DNA of 64,000 bases from Nephrocerus scutellatus (GCA_947095585.1 OX352763.1:26709462-26773461); one strand, 5' to 3'; counted from the first letter of the stretch, positions 1 through 13,114 are shown. The notes: generated from the sequence alone by a model not told the origin. A program made the numbers and translations.

Positions 1-229
1 TCGAGCTCTTTTACCATAATTGTAAGACCAATCTTGAACTCGCAGCCACTATTTCCTTTGTTTTTGTTTTCAAGTGTAGCTCTGATTTCGGGACACTAGC
101 TTATAGGGTCTATATACTCTAACATCATTTGTCCCTAAAATCATGGAGAGACTTATTTATATTCATATTAGAGGCTGCCTGATTTGTCCACCCTTCTGCA
201 CTCAAGTCAGTGTGCATACAGAAAACGTA

Positions 230-1750
230 AAAGCATAGGGAGTGCCCTTCACTATATTGTATAGAAGGAATTTTTCGTTACAAGGAAGTGGGTCTGTGTG
301 CTTCCTTGGCATTAAGGGCATATTAGATAACACTGACTTAAACTTAATAGCGAGATCAATTAGTTGCAGAGGTATCGAAGACTCGACCAATCAATGGATA
401 AGGTCCATGCTTGAAAGTCAAGATATTACTTCCTACTCTGTAGGTGGTCAGTGTCTGTGACCGCAGTTAAGGGTTGTTCTTTCCTCCCTTCTGTGGTCAC
501 TAGTCATCGACAATTTTTAGTCGAAATGCATAGATCAGGCTATATCGCCATTGGATATGCACTACTTTTTTTTAGTGTTATATTAGTTGCTTTACTACAC
601 GTCTTAGAATGGTGCAACAAAGAAGGACTATCCATCAATCGCTGCAAACCCGTTCTAGTGTCTTTCACAAAGAGAAGATTGGTCGTTCACTATCAAAGCC
701 ACCACTTAAGCTTATTCAAGTGAGGTTAAATATCTCGGAGTTAGCCTTAATAAAGGACCTAGCTGGAATTCTCATATCAAGTCCGCCATCGAACGAGCTA
801 CTTGAGCCATGTGGACGCGTCTACGGCAGAACTTGGGTTCTAAATCCTAAAGTAATACACTGGATGTATACAATGATGGCGAGACCCATTATCACATATG
901 CAGCCATTGGCCGAGAGTTCTTGAACGGACAACGGCAACTAAGCTTGTAGGAATTGCCTGTCTCGGTATCATGGGTGTCATACGTACCTGCCCTATAATA
1001 GCATTAGAAGCTGTCTTACGGTTTTGACCCCTGCAAGTCTTCATTAGAAAGACAGCACTATATACGCTATTAAGCTGCAGCTAGAATACAGGTACAAACG
1101 AGGTGACCATATGGGACACCTGAAAGAGACAGGTTCTTCATTATCCCCGATATTTTGGTCAGAGATAGTACTGTTTCGACAGGTTATTTGAGGTGGCAAT
1201 ATTGGACCGTGCAGACAGGTCTAAGGGTGTTCCGACACTGGATGCTAGAGGTCTGGCAATCCCTTACCAGACAGTGTAAAACTCGGATAGGTCCTTGGTC
1301 TTCAAGGAATTTTAGGCAACGAATCTGCAGATGAATTAGCCAGGACTGTCTCCCAATCTGCGTTCATAGGACCTGAACCCTACTGTGGTATCAACTGGGC
1401 TGCCGCCACAGCGCTGAATAACAAATGGGAAAACAAACTTCGTCTGACCCACTGGGAAAATGTCCCAAGGTTGAGACAATCCAAACGATTTATTAGGCTC
1501 TTTTTCTACTAGGAAATCTTTTATCTAGACAAGGGTAGCATTAGAGAGTAAGTGAGCTTTCTCACAGGTAACTGTGGCTTGCGTTATCACCTTAACAAAA
1601 TTAATGTGCGCTCAGACTCGGAATGTTACTTCTGTTCGGAAAATGATGAATCATCTCTGCGAATGCCCAGCATTGCTTTGGTTTGGCCGGTTGAGCTGAG
1701 AAACTCTGCCGCTAATAACATACTGCATTAGAGGGGTAGTACATACAACT
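230..1750 (+). pseudogene. Non-LTR retrotransposon relic (RT to RNase H and C-terminal zinc motif)
   Basis: Broken remains of the second ORF of a non-LTR retrotransposon. In different frames one reads, in order: RT palm sequence around 300-460; the segment with WCNKEGLSIN (about 610-650); the EVKYLGVSLN motif about 722-750; a stretch with MARPIITYAA about 875-905; an RNase H piece with GNESADELAR about 1320-1350; and the C-terminal block with LTGNCGLRYHL and a CYFC pair about 1565-1635. Frame changes and stops fall between every block, so it is dead. RNase H after RT is known from I/LOA/R1-like groups, which is where I place it; the exact clade is not settled. The same family recurs at 45.5-47.2 kb on the other strand and at 49.7-50.1 kb. 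Confidence 0.75.
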
Positions 1751-4189
1751 TTTAGATTAATGTGCTATGCTACTGCTATGGAAAACTTTACAGGATAATC
1801 ACATTGGTAAGGGACAACCTTCACATAATTCATCTTCGTACCTTTGCTTGACCGAAAGTCTTTGAAATGTTCTAACTTAAAATTTCACATTGATTCGTTT
1901 TACTTAGTTCACTGATTACCTTCTAAATTGCTAAGAAATGACAAAAATAGAAATGTACTGACTTATGAGCAATTGAACAAAAAAAATTTCTTAATACTCG
2001 TATATACAATTTTGCCAATCGTAGCGAACAGCGTGGTAGGGAATCTTTTTTATGGCTTTTTTAACAAAAATATTGCAGATTTCTGTAACATAAACCAAAG
2101 TGACGACATATTCAAATGATTTAGCGTTGTTCCTAATGTATCATAAATCAAATCATATGAAACTGAAACTAAAATGCTGCTGCATTCGGTACCTGTCGTA
2201 CCGTTGCCAAACAATCGCCAGTTACAGAGTACATAGCATCACTCTCACTGTTTTCAAATTTAACCAAAAACCAGCGCAACGATGACTTCAAAGAAACTCG
2301 CAATGGGTAATAAGCTGAAATGCGTGAAAAAAGAAAATAAATCCACAGTTGTTGTTGTATAGTAGTAGCTACTTTCCGCAGCGTCGTGGCGTGCTTTGCA
2401 GTTACAACGGCAACGGGCCGGCCGATTGATGCACCTTTACCATTGAAGACTAACAGTCGCCTCGATGCAACAATTGACTCTTGAAGATTTGCCTTGCACA
2501 TCGCGAGTCATCTTAAACCATAACGTCATATTGTATACGAAAGTCATATACGACGACGACGGACGGAGTCAAGTTTATGCTCTGTGTCTGTGCGGTCTTT
2601 CCTGCATGCAAACTTATGTGGAAACCAAAAAGAAAGACGAACACACAACATCTTCATAATACCACCGCTCCAATCGCAGATTTTATGGCCAGCAGCGCTG
2701 TCTATTGATACACAGGTTACACAGCCGCAGAATTTCTTCGCAGCCCAATCTTTGGGATGCGGTTTCCATGTTATTTCTTTGAGAAATCTTCACTGGCTCA
2801 AATGGTATTCGACTATTGTTGTGATAGCACGTGGCTCCGCTCGCTCGTCATCATTGAGCTTTAACTTTACCTGCTGGCGCGACAGACAGTGTGAATTTTG
2901 CATTTTACCAAGCAAGCCCAAGTAGCGACTTAAGACTTAATTTAACCATAATTAATTTCTGGAGGTGACTTTATTGCTACTACCAGCACCTGTGATTACT
3001 GTTGTCGTCTCGTATTTAGATAGAACGCGTGTTGTAAAAGTTGGAAATTGAGAGACGTTTGTGTAAACATTTAGAGTAGATATTTATATGATAATTAGAT
3101 AATTCAATTTAAAAATTCTATTTTTTTGTTGTTGTGTGGTGTGTGCCTATCGCCATAGTGTAAAACAATACCGTGAGTGGAAATTAAAGTAAAATTTTTG
3201 CGTAGAAATTGGCTGTTCACAGTTGAGCCATTGCAACGTTGGCTTGGAACACGACTATTCACTTGAATAAAATATAAACTGACAAGTTTTTCTTTTGTAC
3301 GAGATTTACCTTTGGATATAAAAACTTTGCTAAAAAGGTTGGTATGGGGGCAATAACCAGGTAAAATTTTATTTTTAGTTTTAAGCTGAAGACAAGAACT
3401 ATAACAATATAACTTTAAAATTGATAAAATATTTTAGTGTCCGGCAAAATTCCGGCAAAAATTTCCTGGACACAACGAATATTGGAATGTAATGGTCTTT
3501 GTCTTTACAAATGCGTATTAAATTAAAGACTAACTGAAACACCCAGACTATCCGGGCTAAATCGTCTTCTATATTTTTTATATTTTATTTTTTTTAAGCC
3601 GTTTGGCTACCTGCAACCAAGTGAGCGCTATCGCTGTCAACTGCTCTCAAGAGCTGCGACAGAACTTCGTGTTCTAGACTCTAGATATAGAGGATTCAAA
3701 ACAACATTTAAGAGGGATGTGTATGAGGTCCATTGACCCAGGTGTGCCGTTCTAAAATATAACGGGTACGTGTGCCTTTGGCAAAATTGGAGGAGACTAC
3801 TTTATAAAAATTCTGGATAATTTATAAAAGAATAAAAAATTTGTATGGGAACGTCCCAACCAAAGTGTTCGACCACTTCTAAAATACAATGGTTCTTGTT
3901 TTCCTTATATACCAAACAGATGTATAAAATCTCAGAACGCTAATTATGGCTAATTTGCTATATAGCGGCCAATGGGGTAGCGCTCCCATTTCCTATGACT
4001 ATTTTCGATTAAGATTGACTGTTGTTGTGTTGTGTTGAGAGCAAGCATATTCACGTTTATGATCCATCTTAATACTCATATTGGCAAAAATATATATACA
4101 AAAAAAAGTCCCTCACATTACATTTACCCTGAGGAAAGCTAATTGCGCTACAGTCAAAATAAACGGTCTCACCATCCCACAAAAATCGG
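1751..4189. other. Unassigned AT-rich DNA
   Basis: No gene or mobile element recognised. A less AT-rich patch at about 2340-2940 has short open frames on both strands without recognisable domains or convincing splice sites. At 3830-3960 there is a piece resembling the degenerate repeat described at 13115. Confidence 0.4.
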
Positions 4190-4397
4190 ACTTTATATAT
4201 CAGATCCTGGGGCCTTATTATTTTTGAGCCGCTTTATCGCCCTGCTACCTTCGTCTATGCTTGGTGACGGCAGCATAGTATGGTCTTCGTCATTGGTGGA
4301 GCCTCCAATTCCTCATTTAGCTTCTTCCATCGCTCTTCGATGCCTTTGAGATCGGCGATCAGATTACCCTTGCAGTAGGTGCAACGCGGTGTATATA

Positions 4398-5355
4398 CAG
4401 GGTTTTTCAATAAGAGCACTTCAACTTTTTTTTTGAACAAAACACAAACTGTTCGACTTTTGAACTAACTTTTTTTTTTATTAACGAATTTGAACATATA
4501 CATATGATACATTTAAGTATGAAACTCGATTTCTTTTGCATGACCACCGCGTGCACGTTTTACGAAGTCCAATCTTTGAACCCAATTTTTGACCACTCTT
4601 TCGCATAAATCGGCCGAAATTCCAGCAATTTCACGTTCAATATTGGCTCTGAGCTCTTGCAACGTCGCCTGCTTATTGGCATAGACCAATGACTTCACAT
4701 AACCCCAAAGAAAATAATCTAGAGGTGTCAAATCACACGAGCGCGGCGGCCACTGGACGGGCCCATTTCGCGAAATAACACGCTCATCGAACTTAGTCTT
4801 CAATAACGCGATTGTATCGTGTGCTGTGTGGCATGTGGCCCCGTCCTGCTGAAACCGTATGTCGTCCAAGTCCATTCCATTCAATTGCGGCCAAAAAAAA
4901 TCGTTTATCATATCGCGGTACCGATTTCCATTAACAGTAACGTGGCGATCGTTATCGTCGATGAAAAAATATGGCCCAATGACGCCGCCGGCATGTAATC
5001 CGCACCAAACAGTGACTTTTTCGGGATGCCACGGTGCCTCATGAATCACGTGTGGGTTGCTTTCTGCCCAGTAACGCATATTTTGCTTGTTGACAAATCC
5101 TTCTAGCCAAAAGTGAGCCTCATCGGCTGGCTTGTTAAATGGACCGTAAAATGGCCGTAATGCTCTTAAAGTAGCGGCAACCGATTATTTTGATAAAAAA
5201 TTTGCACGATTTGCAATCGCTCTTCACATGTGTAGCGGTCCATGATGAAATGTATACTAATGAAGTTTCCAAATGACAAAAGAACAATAAAAAATATGGC
5301 GTCGTTCGCCGTCCCTATCGGAGAAAAGTTGAAGCGCACCTGTTGAAACACCCGA
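4398..5355 (-). mobile_element. Internally deleted Tc1/mariner element, DD41D (rosa-like)
   Basis: A 958-bp element between TA dinucleotides (4396-4397 and 5356-5357). Imperfect terminal inverted repeats can be aligned: the left end from 4398 reads CAGGGTTTTTCAATAAGAGC and the right end read inward reads TCGGGTGTTTCAACAGGTGC; both continue into CTTCAACTTTT. The inside encodes an incomplete transposase on the minus strand. The element lies within an RTE relic, so it arrived later. The internal deletion makes it non-autonomous. Confidence 0.8.
4513..5240 (-). pseudogene. DD41D mariner transposase, internally deleted
   Basis: The minus-strand reading starts with MDRYTCEERLQIVQIFYQNN near 5240. 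After a small disruption (frame break near 5166) it continues through LRALRPFYGPF straight into DEAHFWLEGF, so the helix-turn-helix and linker region between them has been deleted. The catalytic part is otherwise intact: D in DEAHF, D in QQDGATCH, and D in LTPLDYFLWG, with 41 residues between the second and third. That spacing is the DD41D class known from rosa-like mariners. The 188-residue intact frame runs from 5079 to 4513 and ends in AKEIEFHT. Without its N-terminal DNA-binding region it cannot encode an active transposase. Confidence 0.8.
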
Positions 5356-6282
5356 TATTTCGGCATACCGGGGACTTGTTGGCCAGCGTTCTATGAGATT
5401 GTTGCATTGGTTGGTACGCAACATTCTTATGTTTAGTCGCTAGCTTATATTCGTCATCGAACCAGTCGTTCCGATCACTACGACTACTGCCTAAGATGGG
5501 GTCAACAGTACTATAATGACAGTATTCTTAAGGCGTGTCCATTTCTCTTTAAAGCCCGACATCTAAGCCCCCAGGACTTACTCTCCCTTCATTTAGGGCG
5601 AGTCCTATCACGCTCGGAGCACCATATCAACAAGATAGTGGTCCGAGTCGACGTCGGAACCTCGGTACGTTCGTGCCGTCATCAAGTTCAGGTTGTTGAC
5701 TCTATAGGACTCGTTGTCCGTTATTTACTGCTTTAAAGCCGATAACGGTGGGTTTCATTCTTTTGCTGACTAGAAACCCCACTCCGAGCACATGATGTCT
5801 TGCATGATAGCTGTATTATCTGCCATATTCTGATTTTTGTAAGACACCATTCCCCATCCACCACATCTCCTTGATTTCTGTTATGTCAGCTATTTAGCCA
5901 TTTTCATTGCCGTGGTCGTCGTCGTTCATCAGTGTATCCGAGGCTGATTTTGGGTTCCGTAATAATAGTTTTTACGGGCGAGGTTATTGGCCTCCACCAC
6001 GTGGAGGTTTGATTGCACTTTCGCCACTCAGAGATAGTTACGGCCACTTGCAATTCTGATGCATTTAGTGTTATTCCTCCTATTCTGCTGATCTCTGACC
6101 GCACAAGATAACTATACACATTTCAATAATCATAGCCAACGTACATGTGTTATGAACAAATATCAGTAAATTTAAATGTCTCGAGTCCTCCGCCAATTAG
6201 CGGGTCCAAATTTTATCAGCAAACTTATTTTTATTTGAAATATTTCTTTTCTTGTGTTGGTCATCATCATCATTTTTTCTTG

Positions 6283-6370
6283 TTTAATAATATTTGGCGC
6301 GACAGACCATTGCGGTCCAAGGCCTAACTTCTCGCGACCATTTGTGCTGCACATGTTAATTTTTGGACAC
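6283..6370 (-). repeat. SINE 3' fragment
   Basis: Tail end of the SINE family seen complete at 13445 and 54085. It shares the block GGCGCGACAGACCATTGCGG (6297-6316) and the following CTTCTCGCGACCATTTGTG. The AATAATATT just outside is the remnant of the short-repeat tail. The tRNA-like head is missing. Confidence 0.6.
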
Positions 6371-6639
6371 AAATAGGTAAAAAGTTGGATCTGTCTGTTC
6401 CTTTTTATGTTCTCCAAGCCGAAATCGGGTAAAGCTTAAAATTTTAAATAGATTCAACTGAAGCCTCACTTTCCGACATACTTGTGGTGGTACTTGTACT
6501 GGACTATTATACTTACGAGCTCAGGTCAGTTGTACTGATCTCCATGTTGATTGTTTTTATTCTATGTAGAATGCTTATTAGAAAGAATATATGTTGAGTA
6601 AGATGAGTTATATGAGATATATGGATAAGATGATATATG

Positions 6640-6712
6640 CATCCGTCGAGAATCGAACCGAGGTACTAAAGATGGTAGCCAACAACTCTAACCACTCACC
6701 CGACTGCTTGAC
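6640..6712 (-). repeat. tRNA-like SINE head or tRNA relic
   Basis: On the minus strand a block with GTGAGTGGTTAGAG (A-box-like) is followed by GGTTCGATTC (B-box-like) at tRNA-like spacing. The ends do not pair into an acceptor stem, so this is not a working tRNA gene. A similar head lies at 55712-55800. Confidence 0.4.
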
Positions 6713-8300
6713 TTTTAGACATAGATTACTAAAACCTTTCCAATTAATTGAAAAAAAAACTAATTTGTAATTGATCTTGATTGAGTACTATTTTCCAGCT
6801 AGAAACAAATTGAAATCTTCAAAATGGCTTGAGCAGTAATCATGAAATGAAAATGACAATAAGTAAACTTTAAGTTTATAGTCTACTATGGCCCGCCATC
6901 TTCATGAACTGTGTTTTAAAAATGGTATCCGGCCAGGATATAACATCGATGTGGTTGTTGCTTCTTTGTCTTCTGGTGTTAGTTCTAGTGTGCATTCACC
7001 TTGTATTTCTCCTCATTTCCTCGTTGGTGCTTACTCCGTTCAATTCAATCTTCTCGCTAATCTATTGTTGTGGTCGTGACCAAACAATTACTTGTTAGCG
7101 TATAGACGCACAATATACAGTTGGAAGAAAATATTGAATATAACAACAATCGGTTAGGTTCTCTAATCGTAAAATTCTTAAAGCATAATCAAAAGAAATT
7201 ATTTTAGAACAGTACATGGTAAAAAAGCAATAGCTAGAAGATAGAAATTATATTTATACAACAAATTGGATATAACGAGTTAGGTTTGAGTTAAGTTATT
7301 ATCGAGTACAAATACTACCACTGGCGGACCCTAGTGTGAATCACACTAACCCCAAAAACACCAACACAGCCCTCATTTCCACCCTCCCAACACCAAACCA
7401 GCCGACCCAACAAACAGACACAACAGACCCAACAACATAGATTATGTAGCGTTCAAGTACATTTAGTTTGCTACAAAATCCTAGAAAAATGTTGGTACTT
7501 TTGATCTGGACCAGAAGCAAAAGTTTGTGCGGCGCGGCCGTCGTATAAAGTGTTACTAAATCAGAAGGCTGAACTTAAGACATTTATGAACATTTATATT
7601 AAATATATTTATATATTTATATTAGAGATTGTTAAAAACATTTGAAATTTTCTGAAAAACACATTACTTCTCGATGTAGACACCTCTGGCGTAGATGATA
7701 GTATTACGAAATTTTGGCTTTCTAGAGTTCGTAATGTATTTTGCATTTTGCAAAACATTTTTTCGAGAAGGTTCTATTCTTGGATACACACCTTTAAAAT
7801 TTCATTACATACTGGTATAATCTTCCTATATACAACTGTTGTACATGTTTCATACGTATAACTGTAACATGCAATTTGTAAACTAATTGTAGGCAATTTT
7901 CTTGTAGTTTCTTAAGGGTTGGGTACGTAATCCCGCATCTCAAAATCCCGCATCCAGAAATTCCGCATTAATTGGAGAAACGCTTTTTAAAATGAATTCT
8001 TTTGTATTTACGGTATTTAGTACTTACGGGATTATAAAATTTTTCGAGATTTTGGCATGAGGGATATTAAACCACTCCAATTTTTTAATTCTAATACAAT
8101 TCAATTAGATACGAGTATGTACAGTGCGTATGTACAGTACAGTCGAGTCTCGTAACGAAGGCATTGCATGCTGCACATACGTTATGATCTCGTAAGCTTG
8201 GTGTTTTCTGATGAAAAAATGTTTACGGTTCAGCAGTACGTAAACAAATAAAATGATCGTGTGTAGTTAGAGGGCAAGACCAATTAATATTTGGACAAGC
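6713..8300. other. Unassigned AT-rich DNA
   Basis: No gene recognised. A short C-rich, A-rich patch at 7330-7440 is compositionally different from its surroundings but has no coding sense that I can see. Confidence 0.35.
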
Positions 8301-8309
8301 AAGTTGCTC

Positions 8310-8740
8310 TTCGCAAATTAGCGCCGGCTTCCGTGATGTTTAGGGCAGCTGTAAATTCAAATGGTCATTCTCCGCTAGTCTTTATCGATCAGGGCGTCAA
8401 GGTGAATCAAGAAAAGGTATTAAATGATGCGCTGCTACCTTAGGCACATAAAAAATTCAGTAACAACCTATGGACATTCCATCAGGACTTAGCACCATCA
8501 CATAAAGCTCATTTGACACAACAATGTTTACAAAATCACGTTCCAAATTTAATTTCTTCACAACAATGGCATCCATACTCACCAAACTTGAATGCAATGG
8601 ACTTCTCTTTATGGTCGATTTTGGTGGTGAAGGTGTCGACAGTAAAAAATTGAAAGTGTGGACGCCTTGAAGACAGCTCTTGTTAGAGAATGGACCAAAA
8701 TACTAATAAAGCACGAATTATTCTTACTGCACTGATGAAG
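8310..8740 (+). pseudogene. Mariner-type transposase relic
   Basis: Plus-strand frames give SVMFRAAVNSNGHSPLVFID (about 8333-8392), then FHQDLAPSHKAHLTQQCLQ and WHPYSPNLNAMDFSLWSIL (about 8475-8625). These correspond to the middle and third catalytic regions of a Tc1/mariner transposase: HQD with SHKA, then YSPNLNAMDF, where the usual D of PDLN is N. Stop codons interrupt it (one after DALLP). It is a different subfamily from the DD41D copies at 4.4, 19.7, 50.1 and 58.5 kb. Confidence 0.65.
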
Positions 8741-8754
8741 TGATGATCTAGATC

Positions 8755-8830
8755 AGGGGTTCTTGAATTTTTTTTCTCGCGACCCACTTTTTCTGCTGAA
8801 GCATTTTGGCGACCCCACTAGTTTTATAAA
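8755..8830. repeat. Possible hAT-type terminal repeat
   Basis: The string CAGGGGTTCTTGAATTTTTT followed by TCTCGCGACCCAC resembles the ends of some hAT transposons. I found no matching inverted end, so this is tentative. A faintly related string with two CGCGACCCC-like blocks lies at about 59668-59705. Confidence 0.25.
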
Positions 8831-9037
8831 TGGAAATAAAATAGAACATTTAACAACAACACAAAAACAAAATATGTATTATTAAGATTCCTTTTATTGT
8901 TTTTGTTAGGAATTGCTGCCAAATACAATAACCTGATTGCCTAAAATTATGTAAAAATTGTGGACAATGTAAATTTATGTTTTATGTTTCCTAAAATGGA
9001 TTCTTTTGCTGTCTTCATATGAAATCGTCCAGTTATG

Positions 9038-9606
9038 TTAAAAGTTTTCGGTCTTTCCAATATCAGAGGACGGAATAGCTGCTCTCCTTTTCCTTTTCGA
9101 TGAACTGCAATCTTCCGGACTTATTGGCGGAACCACGTGCGTTGTTTTTTTCCTTATGTAGGAGTATAGAAAAAGGACGGCCGTGTCCAGAATATTATAG
9201 TACATCGCCAAAGGACATCGTGAAGTTGTCCGTTTTGTGGAGTACTGGAACAAAATTTTGTCCATCGTGTCCACGACGCCCTTTGTAATACATTATTATT
9301 TTTGGCTTGTTCTTCAGTCGTCCTGACAAAGCTGCATTCCTGTTAATGGTGGACAACAGAACTACGGATCTGTTTGCTGCTGGGACGTAGGAGCACATCG
9401 TGGCATTTTCAGCAAATCCAAACAAACTAGATGTGATTTCCCTAGTTCTAGAGGGTTTGAACTCGGTGTTTGTTGTTTTTTCTCTGCATACAGAAGTCAC
9501 TAATGAACTTGACAACAAGGTCAAGTTAGTCACCTGTGCTTTTAATAAAGCGCTTTCTGCTTCCTGCCCTCTCATTTGTCCAAGAGGTAAGAAGAGACCA
9601 CATTAA
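9038..9606 (-). pseudogene. piggyBac-like transposase relic
   Basis: Minus strand. The upstream frame (9575-9260) contains FGFAENATMCSYVPAANR, VVLLSTINRNAA and KPKIIMYYKG. The next frame (9274-9038) contains VDTMDKILFQYSTKRTTSRC and LAMYYNILDTA. Together these are the C-terminal catalytic third of a piggyBac transposase, where a KG-GVDTMD-like motif is expected exactly at the frame change. One frameshift near 9262 separates the halves. Neither the N-terminal part nor the C-terminal cysteine-rich domain is present, so it is a dead fragment. Confidence 0.75.
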
Positions 9607-11332
9607 TGGACCTCGGAGTTAGGGCATTTCAGGAGAAGCTGCAGGAAGCTATTCAACGTAGTCAAATATATAGAATTATTCACTAACTCCAAGACACTCA
9701 AAAGTCATCATCATAGCAATTTAAATGTGTAATCAAATATCATCGCCCTCTTAGTAATAATGAACTTCACAATATAATTGTAGATCAATTTCCGGCCAAT
9801 CGTTTGAGATAAAGACATACATAAATTCAGACATTTATTACATCTGAGTGCATAATTGTAAAACATTACTTCAAAGGTGATATTTTCCGGATAAAATAAT
9901 CAATACTTTCGAATCTTTTCTTATCGCTTAGCAATTACCACAACCGCACAAGCAATGTACAAGTGTGTACATCAAATGGGTTCATTTAAGCTACGAGTAT
10001 TACGCTATCAGCGGCGTCACTCAACTCTCAAGTGAGCGATGGGTGGAGTTGTTACGCCTGCTTATCTGTCTTTAAGGGAAACTGGTATTCTACACAACTT
10101 GGTATGGGATCAAAAAGTTTTGCCCGAAGTGACGTTAAATCGCGAAAGTTTTCATTGCATTTAAACTTTCTTGCCACTTACTCATAAGCCTGTTTTACAG
10201 TCTTGCGTTGCGTTGCGATGTTGTTGTTGTTGTTGTTAAGCTGCACGAAAACTTGAATTCCAATATTGGACAACAACAGCATTGGCAATTTCAAGCAATT
10301 CAAGCGAATCCCGAAATGAAAATGAGCGCTGGCAATTGTTCGAACCTGTTCCTGTGCATTTCATTACATGCAATTGGAAAACAAATTTACGACATGAGAT
10401 GGGTTTTGATGGATTAATAAAGTGTCTTCCGATGTTCGTCCGTCTGCAAACGATTTTTAGTGACTTTCTTTTACAATACCTGTTGAATGTTGCATGATAC
10501 GCAATGGAGATGGAGACGAAAACGACGACGTCGAAAGATAAGCGATTGAGTGATGCTTAAGCACTTAATTACAAATTACGCATTACGAACCGTACAAAAT
10601 GCAATTGTAATGAGTGAAACTTTTTTTAAGCTGGAAAGGATTTATTTTACGCATAAATTAAGTTTCAAATAAAGTTTGATAATTGAGCAAATTGTGCCAT
10701 AAGATTGCTAATGACAAGGGAAATGTTTCCGGTATGATTACTTATATACGAGTATGTCTGTGATAAGACTTCCAGAGCACTATTAAACACATTCAACAAT
10801 CGGATGAACAAGCCTTATTCCTTTTTAATCAGGGGTTGGAGGAACTGCTTTGACACTTTGCTGTGATAACGTTTAGAAACAATACCCAACAAGACAATCG
10901 GATATCGGGTTACACAGCGATATTGAAGACATAATCGATAAAACTTATGGTACTTTATCGATCGATCAGACGATACAAAATCTGATGGTGTTCATTAATG
11001 AGAGCGGAAAAAGAACCTAGTGGCAAGCTAAGATCCATTATTGAATCTTCAATTAAGGTAGTGGAGCACGAATTCGAAGTAGAGCAATATTTAAACTTGG
11101 TTTGATGGTGAATAGCAAATGAATAGGTTAGAATAGGATCTCTGATAAGGAGATCTATCTCTCCTTATTTCCTGTATAAATTGGATCCCTCTAACACTCC
11201 TTTGTCTCTCAAATGTTTATACAAAAATAATGTCACTCGCTCGATTGATTTGTAATGTCATTGTCCGGTTTCCGAAGGGTGTGCCCTACCCATTGCCATT
11301 TCCTTTGCTTATTTTCAATATGGATTGGCTCG
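9607..11332. other. Unassigned DNA with a GTT repeat
   Basis: No gene recognised. A short (GTT)n tract lies at about 10219-10237. Small open frames near 10200-10500 overlap in several frames and look random. Confidence 0.35.
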
Positions 11333-12060
11333 TTATTTTTCAAGGCAAGTAGATCCGAGTTTGAGATCGTGTTTGGCCAAAAGATGCCACAGATTCGTCG
11401 CAGCCACTTGTTGATAAATACTTGTAATTTTTGAGAAATGGTGGTTGTTACTTTCCAAGTCTCGCAACCATATAAGCTTGGTGTTTCTGCAGTTGTTATG
11501 CGTTCGCCACACTTTGTACAGTGAGTAGTAAGCAGAGCGCGCCTTGTTTATGCGGGCTATCACGTCTGATTCGGATCCGCCGTTCTTAGTAATTAGGCTC
11601 TCTAAGTAGCTAAATTTCTCCACGTCTTCAATGACAAAAAAAGCATAGGTGAGAGGACACATCCTTGCCTAACTCCTTTAGAGATGGTGAAATGGGCGCT
11701 GTTCCTGCTCTTCCGAGATTTAGCAATGCTGTCCAAATAGCTTTTCTGGATATTTGATCGAAAGCTCATTCGAAATCCTAAAACCCGCTTGCTCTCGTCT
11801 CTAGAGCGTGTCAACAAACGGATACGATTAAGAAAAAAAATGCTACTATATTTTCCATTGCATTTAACAGCGTTATACCTCTCTAATTTTTGCACTCGCT
11901 GAAATCACCTTTCTTGGGTGTTGTAATGATGACTCCCTCTTTCCACGAGCTAGGGATTTTGCTTGTTGCCCACGCATCACGTATAATTGGCTCAAGCACA
12001 GGTGCTGAATTTTAAAAGCTCGGCGGCCAGGTTATCAAGACCTCTCCTCTCACAATATGA
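11333..12060 (-). pseudogene. RTE-type reverse transcriptase relic
   Basis: Minus strand. The order is: a WKEGVIITT-like block with frame breaks near 11940-11900; KGVRQGCVLSPMLF (RT motif, about 11690-11650); a deleted stretch where the catalytic YADD box should be; then VEKFSYLESLITKNGGSESD and INKARSAYYSLYKVWRTHN (11626-11510). These are diagnostic of RTE/BovB-like reverse transcriptases. Loss of the catalytic box and several frame changes show it is inactive. Confidence 0.75.
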
Positions 12061-13114
12061 AAAATTCTATTTATGACATTCACCATATATGGTGAATATA
12101 ATATAAAGTGTTGTACACAATATGTTCATTCATCTCATTAAAGATTTAACAAGTGTCTTTAACGTCCAGAGAATTTCAAAGCGTGAGAATCTTGTGGTAA
12201 GATTCTAGTGATCTGGGTCATGAGCGATGAGAAGGGCTCCGTCTTCTATTGTAGATAAAACATAAATTAATTTATTTTCTTCACATTTTGTAAAACGTTT
12301 AATTTTGTTTGTTATGACATTGTGACTTCAAAATCAAAACACACATCAAAGAACAATGTATTCTTTATAAGAAGAATATGTACATTTAAAACTTTAACTA
12401 AAACTAAAGCTTCCCTAATGAAATTAAGTTTTTTTTAATATCAACAATATCTCCCAGAGATATATTTTATTTATGTAAATATTTCTTTAATCATAGTAGT
12501 ATCAGACAGCGATAATGTCGTGAAAGTATGTCATTTTCGCATTTATAGCTTATAAGTTTTTTTTAATAAAAATATGCAACACTCTCATAAGCGATCTGCT
12601 CTGAAGTTGATCTTTTTGTTTGACGTGTTATACGCGACGAAGGGAAACTCTAAATCAAATGAAATAGAAATGGAAAAAACACAGAAAGCCATTGTATCTT
12701 CGGCATTATTTCTCATTGAATAAATAAAATAAACAATAAATTATGTTAATTTTTTCAATCGCTGAGATTCGGAAACTGTATACAGTTATTGTGTTGCTTA
12801 TTTATCATTATACGAGTAAAATGATATAAATGCAATCATGGCAGAGAGTTAAGAGTTTCCTTTGCCTGGTTTTGTGCTACACAATTGGTGAATCTATTCT
12901 TAAAGAACGGTAATCTAACCCAGTGAATTAATTTAAAAATATTTCTTTCAATATTCTATTAGGAAAATATAGTGATTGAAATTTGCAAGATTATAACAGA
13001 GGAGAACCTATATAAAAGCCGCTTCAGACCATCCGAGAAGTCATATAAGAAGCAATTACTGTAGTTTAAGTTTCTGCATCTATTGCCTTAACTTGAATAA
13101 AATCGGGTTAATTT
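12061..13114. other. Unassigned AT-rich DNA
   Basis: No gene or element recognised; strongly AT-rich with homopolymer runs. Confidence 0.35.

Larger units (their letters stand above)
4190..5880 (-). pseudogene. RTE-type non-LTR relic, split by a mariner element
   Basis: Read on the minus strand. The endonuclease portion lies at about 5870-5376: HHVLGVGFLVSKRMKP near 5800, then GSDVDSDHYLVDMVLRA near 5640, then a NDWFDDEY-like linker near 5470. The start of the RT region lies at 4395-4190, with GNLIADLKGIEERWKKLNEE and AIKRLKNNKAPGSD. These are typical blocks of RTE/BovB-like endonuclease-reverse transcriptases in the right order. The copy has several stops and frameshifts. A 958-bp mariner-type transposon (4398-5355) sits between the two halves, flanked by TA. 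Identification of the class is secure from the motifs; the family name is not known. Confidence 0.7.

Noticed and set aside
2169..2925. Open frames on both strands at 2.2-2.9 kb as a host exon
   Set aside because: No recognisable domain, overlapping on both strands, no supporting splice sites.
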